From: Chryseobacterium sp. Leaf201
GTDB taxonomy: Bacteria > Bacteroidota > Bacteroidia > Flavobacteriales > Weeksellaceae
Length of the DNA: 55,439 nucleotides
Assembly (NCBI RefSeq): GCF_001421435.1
Contig: NZ_LMKA01000055.1
Span: 1-55,439 of the forward strand
Direction of reading: 5' to 3'
Part shown: in pieces, positions 18,404 to 27,245 of the stretch
How positions within the stretch are numbered: position 1 is the stretch's first letter
How the letters are laid out: the number at the start of each line of letters is the position of its first letter
Notes under the pieces: model-generated
Told to the model about the DNA's origin: nothing
Databases searched by the model: none
Seen by the model: the letters and a program-made list of their open reading frames with translations, nothing else
Program-made: the position numbers and the translations under genes

Positions 18404-18888
18404 ATGAAAAATATTCAGATACCGGATCCATGCTCAGAAAACTGGAAAATGATGTCTCCTCAGGAAAAAGGAAGGTTTTGTCCGCCTGCAGCAAATGTGT
18501 CATAGACTTTACCGACAAAAAGCCGGAAGAAATTCATCAGATTTTTACTGAAAAAGAAACTGAAACCATCTGCGGAAGATTCTATCATCATCAATTGCAC
18601 ACTCCCGATAAATCTGAACAGTTAAAAGCGCGGTTTCTTGCCTTTATTCCTAAGTATTTTCAGAGTAACAGAATTGCGGCGGCTGTTTTTTCATTACTCC
18701 TGTTTTTAACAGGATGTTCAAAGCAGAAAGAAACCTGTACCACAACCGGAAGTGTTACGGCAACGGAAACAGAGACAGATCAGATTGAAAACCAAAACTT
18801 TGTAATGGGTGAGTTTATAATCCCTGAAAATGATTCCACAGCTAAAATACATAAGCCGGACAGCAGTGCTGTAAAATATCGGCCTTAA
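18404..18888 (+). pseudogene. Frameshifted CxxC / lipoprotein-like gene
   Basis: Two reading frames join into one plausible protein. The first, from ATG 18404, reads MKNIQIPDPCSENWKMMSPQ and ends with EKGRFCPP before stopping at 18504. The second frame, open across 18430-18888, continues ACSKCVIDFTDKKPEEIHQ, then ETICGRFYHHQL, a hydrophobic helix IAAAVFSLLLFLTGCSK and a polar tail. A single missing base at about 18482-18486 would restore RFCPACSKCVIDFTDK. That is the N-terminal motif of a flavobacterial family with PCxENW, GRFCxxC and CGRF. The downstream frame alone would give a 152-residue product lacking the normal start. A true frameshift mutation or a sequencing error are both possible. 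Confidence 0.7.
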
Positions 18889-18978
18889 AAGAGCCGCTGT
18901 TTCAAAACCGGGTATGTTTTATGTTAAAAAAAATTGATGCACTTCAAAATTTCCTATTTTTACAAAAAGGGATTTTAA

Positions 18979-19428
18979 ATGAGAGGCTTGCTGTATTTTT
19001 TTCTGTTGATACTCCTTAATTGCCAGTCTCAGGTTGCCGGCAGCAAAACCATGCCTGTAGGTAAAGAAATTCCATTTGAAGATAAATACCATTATCCTTT
19101 TACCTTAACCCCGAAAGACTTCCTGATCATCAGTTCCCAGGAGACAATGGATGAGGTTTTTGATCTTATTCATCAGAGAAATGTCGGGAACAGGTTTTCT
19201 CCGATTCCTGCAGTCAGCGAAAATGAAACCTATATCATCATAAAGCCAAAACTGAAAAATTCCAATGACGTTTCCATTGATTCCATAAGCTTGGATAGTG
19301 ATATCCTTTACATAAAGATATCGGAATTTGACAATCCGGATTTTAAAAAGGCAAGTCGGGTTTCACCTGATATTCTCCTTAAATTAACAGGTAATGTCAA
19401 TTTTAAAAAGATCATAACAACATATTAA
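18979..19428 (+). CDS. Hypothetical lipoprotein
   Basis: The 149-residue product begins with a short hydrophobic signal and a lipobox-like LILLNC (Cys at residue 14), so it is probably a lipoprotein. The mature part is small and soluble, with alternating strands (ETYIIIKPKL, ISLDSDILYIKISEF) and a final TGNVNFKKIITTY. No family is recognised. It stands between the frameshifted gene and the metalloprotease on the same strand, only 17 bases from the latter, so the two may share a transcript. Confidence 0.6.
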   Translation: MRGLLYFFLLILLNCQSQVAGSKTMPVGKEIPFEDKYHYPFTLTPKDFLIISSQETMDEVFDLIHQRNVGNRFSPIPAVSENETYIIIKPKLKNSNDVSIDSISLDSDILYIKISEFDNPDFKKASRVSPDILLKLTGNVNFKKIITTY

Positions 19429-19445
19429 ATGATAAATTAATTTTC

Positions 19446-21650
19446 ATGAAAACTAAAACTTTTATTCTCTCGTGCCTGCTGATGGCAGCCCACGGCTTCG
19501 GCCAGCAAAATTACTGGTCTAAACTGAAAGACGACAGGACGGTAAAAGAAAACCTCCAGCCAAGATGGACGGTTCCGAATACTTTTTCCCTGTACCAGCT
19601 GGATATGGAAAAAATTAAAGCAGATCTTAAAAATGCTCCGCAGCGTTTTTCCAAAGACGAAAGCCGGATCATTAAATTTCCTGATGCAGACGGGAATATA
19701 AGAAACTATATTGTTCAGGAAGCCTCTGTCATGGAGCCGGAACTTCAGGCAAAATTTCCTGAAATCCGTTCTTATACAGGCTGGCAGAAAGGGCACCCGG
19801 AAAATACCATCCGCTTCAGTATTACTCCGGAAACCGGAATCAGTGTAATGTATTTTGATCAGTGGGAGGTAAGCTATCTTGACCGTTATGCGAAAGACAA
19901 TTCATCCTTCATGATCTACAAAAGAAAAGACCTGCCGGGAAACAACAGGCTTTTTGAGTGCCATATAGAAGATGCACTGGATCATATGAAAAATAACGGC
20001 GAAGCAAACAAGGCACCCTTGGTCTCAGACGGATTGTTCAGGACCTACAGGCTGGCATTGTCTGCAACCGGAGAATATACCGCATTTCACGGCGGAACCG
20101 TAGCTGCTGCAATGGCAGCCATGGCTACTACCATGGCAAGGGTTAACGGGATTTATGAAAAAACGATCTCGACAACCATGGTTATGGTAGCTAACAATAA
20201 CCTTCTTGTTCATGTGAATGCCGCTACGGATCCTTTCTCTAATGGAAATCCGGGAAGTATGATCAACCAGAACCAGACCAGTGTTACTTCTCTTATCGGT
20301 TCTGCCAATTACGATATCGGTCACGTTTTCGGAACCAACAGCGGCGGACTGGCGGGATTAGGTGTGGTCTGTATTTCAAGCAGCAAAGCCAGGGGAGTAA
20401 CCGGTTCCGGTGCACCTGTCGGGGATCCTTTTGATATTGATTATGTAGCACATGAAATCGGGCACCAGTTCGGAGCCAACCATACCTTCAGGGCAGATAC
20501 GTCTTCCTGCCAGGGAAATGCCAATAACAATACGGCTTTTGAACCGGGAAGCGGAAGCACGATTATGGCCTACGCCGGAATCTGCGGCTCCAACAACAAT
20601 GTAAAAAATACCAGTGATGCTTATTTCCATGCAGCCAGCGTGATAGAAATGTACAATGTCCTGAAAAGAGCAAATGACTGCTCCGTTAAAAGTGCTAACG
20701 GTAATTCAGTGCCTACAGCTGATGCAGGGTCAGACTACAGCATCCCGAAAGGCACCGCTTTTGTCTTAACGGGTACCGGTACCGATCCGGACGGAGATCC
20801 GCTTACATATTTATGGGAACAGTATGATAATACAAACAGTACACAGCCTCCGCTTTCCACAGCAACAGCCGGCCCTGTTTACCGTTCATTGACTCCGACC
20901 GCTTCTTCATCAAGGTATTTTCCAGTGTTAAGTTCCGTAGTAGCGAATAACTTAGTTCCGAAATGGGAAGTAACTCCGGCTGTGGCAAGAACACTGAATT
21001 TTTCTCTCGTTGTAAATGATAACAGAGCAACCGGAAACCAGGCTGCAAGAGATGCCATGATCGTGAATGTAACCGATGACGGGCCTTTCACAGTAACATC
21101 ACAGGCAACAGGCGGAGCTGCACTGAACGGAGGTTCAGCGATACCGGTAACCTGGAATGTTGCCGGAACCAATGTTCCGCCGGTCAATACACAGAATGTA
21201 ACGATTCTGCTTTCTAAAGACGGCGGGCTTACGTTCCCTACAGTTCTGGCAGCAGGTGTTCCGAATACCGGGTCGGCTACCGTAACACTTCCGAATGAGA
21301 ATGTAGCTTCTGCAAGGATTATGGTAAAGGCTGCGGACAATATTTATTATGCCCTTAACACTTCTGGTTTTGCCATTACACAGGTAGTACTCGCAACTGC
21401 AGAAACAAGTGTGAAAAGTTTTTCAATCTATCCGAACCCGTCTCATGATGTGGTGAATGTCGTATTAAAGAATGCTTCGCAAAAGGCAGACTATACTTTA
21501 TTTGATGTTTCGGGAAGATTGATCACAAGCGGGAACTTTAAGGGTGAAACCAAAATAAAAGTTAACGGCCTGCTGAATGGAAATTATATCATTTCAGTAG
21601 TTCTTGATAACGGAGAACGTTTCTCTGAAAAACTGATGATCAAAAAATAA
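19446..21650 (+). CDS. Secreted reprolysin-like zinc metalloprotease with T9SS sorting domain
   Basis: The 734-residue product has a signal peptide (to about residue 20, GFGQ), a prodomain to about 195, and an M12B reprolysin-like catalytic domain. The zinc motif HEIGHQFGANH has ligands at His336, His340 and His346 with catalytic Glu337, and the Met-turn is STIMAYAGIC. A PKD/REJ-like domain follows (ADAGSDYSIPKG to about 530), then an Ig-like domain, and a type A T9SS sorting domain that includes FSIYPNPSHDVVNV and ends KLMIKK. It should cross the outer membrane by T9SS and be released or surface attached. Substrates are unknown. A terminator follows. Confidence 0.92.
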   Translation: MKTKTFILSCLLMAAHGFGQQNYWSKLKDDRTVKENLQPRWTVPNTFSLYQLDMEKIKADLKNAPQRFSKDESRIIKFPDADGNIRNYIVQEASVMEPELQAKFPEIRSYTGWQKGHPENTIRFSITPETGISVMYFDQWEVSYLDRYAKDNSSFMIYKRKDLPGNNRLFECHIEDALDHMKNNGEANKAPLVSDGLFRTYRLALSATGEYTAFHGGTVAAAMAAMATTMARVNGIYEKTISTTMVMVANNNLLVHVNAATDPFSNGNPGSMINQNQTSVTSLIGSANYDIGHVFGTNSGGLAGLGVVCISSSKARGVTGSGAPVGDPFDIDYVAHEIGHQFGANHTFRADTSSCQGNANNNTAFEPGSGSTIMAYAGICGSNNNVKNTSDAYFHAASVIEMYNVLKRANDCSVKSANGNSVPTADAGSDYSIPKGTAFVLTGTGTDPDGDPLTYLWEQYDNTNSTQPPLSTATAGPVYRSLTPTASSSRYFPVLSSVVANNLVPKWEVTPAVARTLNFSLVVNDNRATGNQAARDAMIVNVTDDGPFTVTSQATGGAALNGGSAIPVTWNVAGTNVPPVNTQNVTILLSKDGGLTFPTVLAAGVPNTGSATVTLPNENVASARIMVKAADNIYYALNTSGFAITQVVLATAETSVKSFSIYPNPSHDVVNVVLKNASQKADYTLFDVSGRLITSGNFKGETKIKVNGLLNGNYIISVVLDNGERFSEKLMIKK

Positions 21651-21671
21651 AATCTTTTATACCTTAAATGA

Positions 21672-21704
21672 AATCAGCCTCGTTAACGGGGCTGGTTTTT
21701 TATT
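21672..21704 (+). terminator. Terminator of the metalloprotease gene
   Basis: An imperfect long palindrome (AATCAGCC...GGCTGGTT with a CGTTAACG core) runs into T6. It abuts the convergent mscS stop codon. Confidence 0.75.
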
Positions 21705-22592
21705 TTAATTCTGACTGTTATTTAACAGCGCATCGGCATTTCCGCCGGCAATACTTATGCTTGTCGGAGTAACCAGCTGAATTCCTTCCTTGTCCAGGCG
21801 TTCTTTTATTTTGAGGAAGGCATCATTTTTCAGGAATCCCATATTTGCTCCTGTCTCCATCAGGAATTTTACCTGAAGATTGAATACGCCCTGCTTTAAA
21901 TCGGTAAAGATGACTTCGGCAGTATCCGGCTGATCTATATGATCCAGATCTTTAAGTACGTCTCTGACACTTTCTCGGGCCTTAATGATGTCTTCATCAG
22001 CAGGGATATCAAAATTTAAAAAAATCTTCCGCTGCGGTGAAGCGGTAATGTTCGAAAACGGAGCATTAAAAATTACCTGGTTCGGGATATACACTTTTTT
22101 ACCGTCATCCGTAATTATTTTTGTTGTTAAGAACCCGATTTCCATCACCGTCCCGGAATTATTTCCGATTGAAATATAATCCCCGACCTTAAAAGCCTTG
22201 TCAATCCCGATCAGCATCCCTGAGAATATACTTGAAACCAGATCTTTCAGGGCAACTCCGGCAATAACACCAGCCACACCCAGACTTCCGATGAACTTCC
22301 ACAGGAAACCGCTGAATCCCATAATCTCAAGGGCAATAAAACTCCCCATGATCATAATCAGGAACCTGAAAATACTGATCAGGGTGACCAAAGAGCTTTC
22401 TTTTTTGCTTTTTGGAAAAAATTTATGGAAGAGCTTAACGGCAAACATGCTTAAGTACTTGCTGGTAAACAGGAACAAAGAAAAGACGGCAATGCCAACA
22501 ATCAGTTTCGGGGTAATCTGTGCAAATTTCAAATACCAGTTCTCCAGAACATTGTACACAACATCAATATAGCTTAAGCCTTTTTTCTCCAT
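21705..22592 (-). CDS. MscS-type mechanosensitive channel
   Basis: The 295-residue membrane protein has about three transmembrane helices followed by the MscS pore helix and beta domain. The pore segment FIGSLGVAGVIAGVALKDLVSSIFSG is split here as GVAGVIAGVALKDLVS and SIFSG, and the beta domain has FKVGDYISIGNNSGTVMEIG and YIPNQVIF. It opens under membrane tension to release solutes during osmotic downshift. I use the ATG at 22592 (MEKKGLSYIDV). The in-frame extension to 22649 would add 19 residues and overlap the divergent promoter region of the peroxiredoxin gene. Confidence 0.92.
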   Translation of the reverse strand: MEKKGLSYIDVVYNVLENWYLKFAQITPKLIVGIAVFSLFLFTSKYLSMFAVKLFHKFFPKSKKESSLVTLISIFRFLIMIMGSFIALEIMGFSGFLWKFIGSLGVAGVIAGVALKDLVSSIFSGMLIGIDKAFKVGDYISIGNNSGTVMEIGFLTTKIITDDGKKVYIPNQVIFNAPFSNITASPQRKIFLNFDIPADEDIIKARESVRDVLKDLDHIDQPDTAEVIFTDLKQGVFNLQVKFLMETGANMGFLKNDAFLKIKERLDKEGIQLVTPTSISIAGGNADALLNNSQN

Positions 22593-22636
22593 GAAGATAA
22601 ATTTTAAATGAAAGGTACAATTTTTCAACAAAAATT

Positions 22637-22666
22637 TTGCCAGTTTCAAAAACTCTACTAAATTTG
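22637..22666 (+). promoter_or_regulatory. Promoter of the peroxiredoxin gene
   Basis: TTG (22637-22639), a 19-base spacer and TAAATTTG (22659-22666) form an exact match to the flavobacterial TTG-N19-TAnnTTTG promoter, 24 bases from the ATG. Confidence 0.8.
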
Positions 22667-22689
22667 TAGACTAACAAGAACAAAATATT

Positions 22690-23325
22690 ATGTCAATTAA
22701 ACTAGGAGATACAGCACCGGACTTCAATGCGGAAACGTCTTTTGGAGACCTCAATTTTTATGAATACCTCGGAGATTCCTGGGGGATCCTGTTTTCACAC
22801 CCTGCAGATTACACGCCGGTGTGTACTACTGAGCTTGGGTATACTTCAAAGCTTAGCGCAGAATTTGAAAAAAGAGGGACGAAAGTCCTGGCTTTAAGTG
22901 TAGACGGGGTAGAAGACCACCAGAACTGGATCCGTGATATTAACGAGACCCAGAATACCGAAGTGCAGTTTCCCATTATTGCAGATAAAGACAGGAAAGT
23001 TTCTGAACTGTATGATTTTATTCATCCTAATGCTTCTGCTACAGCAACCGTCCGTTCTCTCCTGATTATTGACCCTGATAAAAAAGTAAGGCTGATTATT
23101 ACCTATCCTGCTTCTACCGGAAGAAATTTTAATGAAATCTTAAGGGTGCTGGATGCACTTCAGTTAGCCGACTCCTATAAGATCGCGACCCCTGCCAACT
23201 GGGAAAACGGTGATGATGTGATTGTACCGCCTGCCATTTCTACAGAAGATGCCAGAGAAATATTTCCAAAGGGGGTCACAGAAATAAAGCCGTACCTGAG
23301 ATATACGCCTCAACCGAATACATGA
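22690..23325 (+). CDS. 1-Cys peroxiredoxin (Prx6 type)
   Basis: Reduces hydrogen peroxide and organic peroxides in the cytoplasm. The 211-residue protein has the active-site motif HPADYTPVCTTELG, with peroxidatic Cys45 and Thr42 of the PxxxT/SxxC triad. The long C-terminal extension (TPANWENGDDVIVPPA) is typical of the Prx6 subfamily. No second conserved resolving cysteine is seen. The gene has its own consensus promoter and a strong terminator, so it is a single-gene transcript. Confidence 0.95.
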   Translation: MSIKLGDTAPDFNAETSFGDLNFYEYLGDSWGILFSHPADYTPVCTTELGYTSKLSAEFEKRGTKVLALSVDGVEDHQNWIRDINETQNTEVQFPIIADKDRKVSELYDFIHPNASATATVRSLLIIDPDKKVRLIITYPASTGRNFNEILRVLDALQLADSYKIATPANWENGDDVIVPPAISTEDAREIFPKGVTEIKPYLRYTPQPNT

Positions 23326-23357
23326 TTATTTGATTTTTATAGTTTAGTTTTAATTTG

Positions 23358-23389
23358 AAAATCGCCGCAGAAAGTTCTGCGGCGATTTT
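23358..23389. terminator. Bidirectional terminator, peroxiredoxin / barrel gene
   Basis: Perfect 14-bp stem (23358-23371 with 23376-23389) with an AAGT loop, flanked by A4 and T4, between two convergent genes. Confidence 0.9.
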
Positions 23390-23427
23390 AATGTAAGTGT
23401 AATACGTGATATGTTGTGTGAAGTGAT

Positions 23428-24021
23428 TTATTGCTTTACATCGTTAACAACGTCTCTTCCTTTAGAAGTAGGAATAAAGATGCTGAAACCAACGTTGAAT
23501 GTAATGTTAGAGTTCAGACCCTCGTTTCCGAATCCTGTCTGTCCCTGATATTTAACCAAACCTTCTACACCGATGTTAGGCGTGATGAAGTAAGAATATC
23601 CAGGACCAACACCGAAATCAAGACCGCTGGTAGAGTTTCCGTTTTCAACAGAAGATCCTCCAACTCCTAAATTTCCTTCGAAGAACCAACGACCGTGGTT
23701 TAATAAGTTATCCACACCATTTTCACCCGGTGAAAGATAATAACGGCCCAAACCTCCTACTGCATAATCAAATCTTGTCGGGCTGCCGTTTGTTACTTTG
23801 CTAACTCCTAAATTTACATAACCTCCGACAGCTACGTTATCTTCAATAAAATAAGCTGCTTTAGGCTGGATTGCGATGTTGTAACCACCACCTGTATTTA
23901 ATCCGAAGTTACTGGATAAAATGCTGCTTCCTACCATCCAGTTGCCTCTTTGGATCTGAGCATTAGCAGTTGTCGCTAAGCCTGCAACGGCCAATATTCC
24001 TGATAAAATTAATTTTTTCAT
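23428..24021 (-). CDS. Outer-membrane beta-barrel protein
   Basis: The 197-residue product has a signal peptide cut near ANAQ (residue 21-22). The mature part then has alternating amphipathic strands with glycine-rich turns (AAYFIEDNVAVGGYVNLG; GYSYFITPNIGVEGLVKY) and ends in a strand plus short charged tail. This fits a small eight-stranded OmpA/OmpW-like barrel of the outer membrane. The specific role is unknown. It is convergent with the peroxiredoxin gene and shares its terminator. Confidence 0.8.
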   Translation of the reverse strand: MKKLILSGILAVAGLATTANAQIQRGNWMVGSSILSSNFGLNTGGGYNIAIQPKAAYFIEDNVAVGGYVNLGVSKVTNGSPTRFDYAVGGLGRYYLSPGENGVDNLLNHGRWFFEGNLGVGGSSVENGNSTSGLDFGVGPGYSYFITPNIGVEGLVKYQGQTGFGNEGLNSNITFNVGFSIFIPTSKGRDVVNDVKQ

Positions 24022-24174
24022 AATTTATAATTTAATATTTAATGCTTAATTATTTGTGCTATCAGAAAAACAATAAATGTGCCAGAGTGTTCCATGCACT
24101 GTGAATTTTGACGGAAAGAACCTAATAACAATGCTTATTATCCGTAATTTCGTGGTATGATATGACAGCTGATT

Positions 24175-24690
24175 TTATATAAAAAGCAGGATCAGTGCTG
24201 CTACCAGTCCGGCCACGGTAAATACCATTCCGCGCTTAAAAGCTTTGGTCTTCGGATTAAACATCCAGAAGCTGGAAATCACAAAAAAGAACAGGGCAAC
24301 CCCAAAAAAAGTATTTAAAGGGGAAAGCGTATCTTTTGACTGGGATTTATGAAGCTTCGTCATTTTATCCAGTACAAACGGAAGCTCTTTTTTAGCATAT
24401 TTCGCCTCGCCTGTAGCGGCATCGTACGTTCCCTGTTTGAATTTCAGAACAGACCCGTCGGTTTTATCAACTTCAAAGTTTTTTATCTTCAGTTCTTTTC
24501 CCAGTTCTTTCTCAGACAGGTTTTTCCCGATGGTCTTTTCATATTTTTTTTCTTTCTTCAGAAAATCCGTATCGCGGTACACCAGCAAAACACCGCTTAC
24601 CGCGTAAACGGCCATAATCCCTGCCAGGAAATAGCCCAGGTACCGGTGTGTAATTCTCATAAAGCTTCTCGTGTCTTTGATCTTATCCAT
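24175..24690 (-). CDS. PepSY-associated transmembrane protein
   Basis: The 171-residue protein opens with MDKIKDTRSFMRITHRYLGY and a first helix FLAGIMAVYAVSGVLLVYRDTDFL, the PepSY-associated TM signature (HRYLG...SGVLLVYRD). A soluble middle part then includes DAATGEAKYAKKELPFVLDKM, and two further helices close the protein. It follows the TonB-dependent receptor by 93 bases on the same strand. PepSY-TM proteins are often encoded next to siderophore receptors and several act as reductases or handling proteins for ferric complexes. That role here is an inference from position. Confidence 0.82.
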   Translation of the reverse strand: MDKIKDTRSFMRITHRYLGYFLAGIMAVYAVSGVLLVYRDTDFLKKEKKYEKTIGKNLSEKELGKELKIKNFEVDKTDGSVLKFKQGTYDAATGEAKYAKKELPFVLDKMTKLHKSQSKDTLSPLNTFFGVALFFFVISSFWMFNPKTKAFKRGMVFTVAGLVAALILLFI

Positions 24691-24720
24691 ATCGTATTGT
24701 TATTGTTTGTTTAAATTTCA

Positions 24721-24754
24721 AAAGTGGAAACTGCAAAAATGCAATTCCCACTTT
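24721..24754 (-). terminator. Hairpin between the TonB receptor and the PepSY gene
   Basis: Arms 24721-24735 and 24740-24754 pair over 15 positions on the minus strand (two as G-U) around a T4 loop. The following T-tract is weak, so this may be a partial terminator or attenuator that lowers PepSY expression. Confidence 0.55.
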
Positions 24755-24783
24755 GATTAAAGAAATTTTTGATATTAATTTTT

Positions 24784-27075
24784 TTACAGCTTGTAAGTCA
24801 GCGTAACATAATAGTTTCTCGGTGTAATCGGGTTTACGGAATAATTTTCATGAACATTGTAGTTTTCAGTATCAAATAAATTTCCGATTCTTCCCTGGAT
24901 CATGAATTTTTTCCATTCGTAACCTACTGATAGTGTAACAGTAGTGTAGTCTTCCAGTTCAAAAATCCTGCTTACCCCTTTTCTGGCCTGTAAGCTGTTG
25001 GCTCCCGTTTTGGTATCATTCCATCCGGCTAATCTGTTCCCGATGTAATAAGCTCCGGCTCCGATCTTTAATCCGGGAACATATTTGGTAAATTTGTAGA
25101 ATACCGATGCATTCGCCGTGGTGGCAGGTGTTCTTACCAGTCTCTGTTCCTCTACATACCCGAAGGTTTCAGGAGTATCCAGATAGACAGAATTATTATA
25201 GGAGAAACCTCCGATAATCGATAAATTTTCCGTCGGGTTTCCTGTAATATCAAGCTCTACTCCGCGGCTCCTCATTTTTCCGGCAAAATCTTTGGTCAGG
25301 CCGGTAGCATCTATAGTGTTTCCTTTGTCATCCAAAGCATTCTGGTAGTAATTCCTGTAAAGGATCTGATACGCTGTTACGTTGATGGCCAAAGCATTAT
25401 TCCAAAGGTTTTTCTTTACGCCCACCTCATACTGGTCAATATTTGTAGGGGTCAGGGCTTCATCGCTGCCTCTTAATCTTCCTACATTCGCAACAAAGGA
25501 GTTGGTATAGGTTGCAAAGGCAGAGAAGTTATCATTAGGCATATACATCAGTCCTACTTTTGGTGAGATGGCCTGATCTGATGAAGAAGAATTATCTACC
25601 AGTCTTTTATCGACTGCAGAATTAGGATTAACTTTTCCTCCTGCAGAACTTTTAAAAGTAGTCCTGATGGTCGGCATATTTTCGATATATGACCAACGCA
25701 GGCCGGCAATTACTTTGAATTCTTTGGTAAGGCTTATGAAATCCTGGGCATACACTCCGATTCTTCTTGTATTGATACGGTTTTTTTCCAGTCTTTCCGC
25801 ATCAGGCATCGCTCCGCCAATCCATGTAGAAGGGTCATCCAGATATAACAGTCCCGCACCTCCGTTCGTTCCGTAGAAATAGGAGTTACCGTAGGCTTTA
25901 TTGTCAGCAGGGTTATAATAGGTATAACCGTCGGCCACACCGTAATCAGCATCGGTACCGATTAATACTTTATGGTTGATTTTTCCTGTATTGAACTCTC
26001 CGTTAAGGTTCACCTGTGCCGAAGTATAGTTCTGCTCGTTATAGGTTCTGTTTAATGGCCTGTTCCAGGAAAGACGGGTAGGGAACTTTTTGTCATATCC
26101 CCACTGTACACGCTCTGTAGAAAAATAATCCTTTGTGTAGTTCTGATAAGATGCGGTGGCATTCAGGGTCCATTTATCATTAATCTGATGATTAAACGTA
26201 ACATTTGTAGTTACCTGTTCCACATCCTGGAACTGCCAGTCTGTGCCTAAATATGCATTTCTCGGAAGAAGGTTGTTCAGTTCGTAAGTCAGGCCGTCCT
26301 GTTTTGTAATGGCTCCGATTCCGAAGTCCGGGGTAAAATTGTTTTTAAGGTAGTCTGCCTCTACGATCAATTGAGATTTCGGACCTAAATTAAATACAAA
26401 CGATGGGTTGAAGTAATATTTTTCAGACTGTACCACATCTCTGAAGCTCTCCGCATATTCATAAGTACCGTTTACCCTGAATGCTACATTTTTAGATAAC
26501 GGACCGTAAAAATCCACTGTCGGTTTGTATGAATTCCAGCTGCCTGCATTCATTCCCACGCTTCCTCCGAAGTTAAAACGGGGCTTTTTGGTAATCATAT
26601 TAATCACGCCTCCTGCCGCAGTATTTCCGTAAAGCATGGCATTGGCGCCTTTCAGGACTTCCACTCTCTCTAGTCCGCTTATTTCCGGAAAAACACCGCT
26701 GTTAACTCTCGATCCGTTTTTAAAAATATTATCATTTCCTAAAATAAAACCACGCCCTCCAAAGCTGTCCTGGGAATTCCCCCTTGAGGAAGTAACATAG
26801 ATACCATTCACATTCTGCAGAACATCACTCAGCTGCTTGGCCTGCTGCTGCTCGATAATTTCATGGGTAACAATCGCAATAGGCTGCGGAGTTTCCATAA
26901 CCGTAAGGTTGGATTTTGTTGATAGCGGCTTTGCCTTGTTCGGGTTTCCGGTTTTGTGAAGGTTGACGTCTTCAATCGTCTGGATCTTAATGGTATCAGA
27001 ATCATTATTTTTCATCTGTGCACCTACGGATACTGCTGTGAATAATACCCCTAAGGCTACTAGCTTTTTTTTCAT
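24784..27075 (-). CDS. TonB-dependent siderophore-type receptor
   Basis: The 763-residue outer-membrane receptor has a signal peptide (to about residue 19), a TonB-box-like region near IKIQTIEDVNL, and a plug domain with TPQPIAIVTHEIIEQQQAKQ, GFILGNDNIF and the typical LERVEVLKGANAMLYGN and GGVINMITKKP. A 22-strand barrel ends in a terminal strand NYYVTLTYKL. The architecture matches siderophore receptors (TIGR01783-like). It would import a ferric siderophore with TonB energy. The PepSY gene downstream supports a role in iron. The gene has a -7 box but no recognisable Fur site. Confidence 0.93.
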   Translation of the reverse strand: MKKKLVALGVLFTAVSVGAQMKNNDSDTIKIQTIEDVNLHKTGNPNKAKPLSTKSNLTVMETPQPIAIVTHEIIEQQQAKQLSDVLQNVNGIYVTSSRGNSQDSFGGRGFILGNDNIFKNGSRVNSGVFPEISGLERVEVLKGANAMLYGNTAAGGVINMITKKPRFNFGGSVGMNAGSWNSYKPTVDFYGPLSKNVAFRVNGTYEYAESFRDVVQSEKYYFNPSFVFNLGPKSQLIVEADYLKNNFTPDFGIGAITKQDGLTYELNNLLPRNAYLGTDWQFQDVEQVTTNVTFNHQINDKWTLNATASYQNYTKDYFSTERVQWGYDKKFPTRLSWNRPLNRTYNEQNYTSAQVNLNGEFNTGKINHKVLIGTDADYGVADGYTYYNPADNKAYGNSYFYGTNGGAGLLYLDDPSTWIGGAMPDAERLEKNRINTRRIGVYAQDFISLTKEFKVIAGLRWSYIENMPTIRTTFKSSAGGKVNPNSAVDKRLVDNSSSSDQAISPKVGLMYMPNDNFSAFATYTNSFVANVGRLRGSDEALTPTNIDQYEVGVKKNLWNNALAINVTAYQILYRNYYQNALDDKGNTIDATGLTKDFAGKMRSRGVELDITGNPTENLSIIGGFSYNNSVYLDTPETFGYVEEQRLVRTPATTANASVFYKFTKYVPGLKIGAGAYYIGNRLAGWNDTKTGANSLQARKGVSRIFELEDYTTVTLSVGYEWKKFMIQGRIGNLFDTENYNVHENYSVNPITPRNYYVTLTYKL

Positions 27076-27116
27076 TCGTGTATGTTATGTTATTTAGAGT
27101 GGTTTTAAATAAAGTG

Positions 27117-27124
27117 CAAAAGTA
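27117..27124 (-). promoter_or_regulatory. Putative -7 box of the TonB receptor gene
   Basis: On the minus strand it reads TACTTTTG, a TAnnTTTG match about 42 bases upstream of the start codon. Confidence 0.4.
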
Positions 27125-27245
27125 TATTATTATTTAGAACTAATAAAAATTAATAAGTGATATTTATCATCTGTTGTGAAATTTTACGTTGTCTTTGGTC
27201 AGTGAATTGCAGGCTTTTATCAATAACTTTGTTAAAAATAATTGT

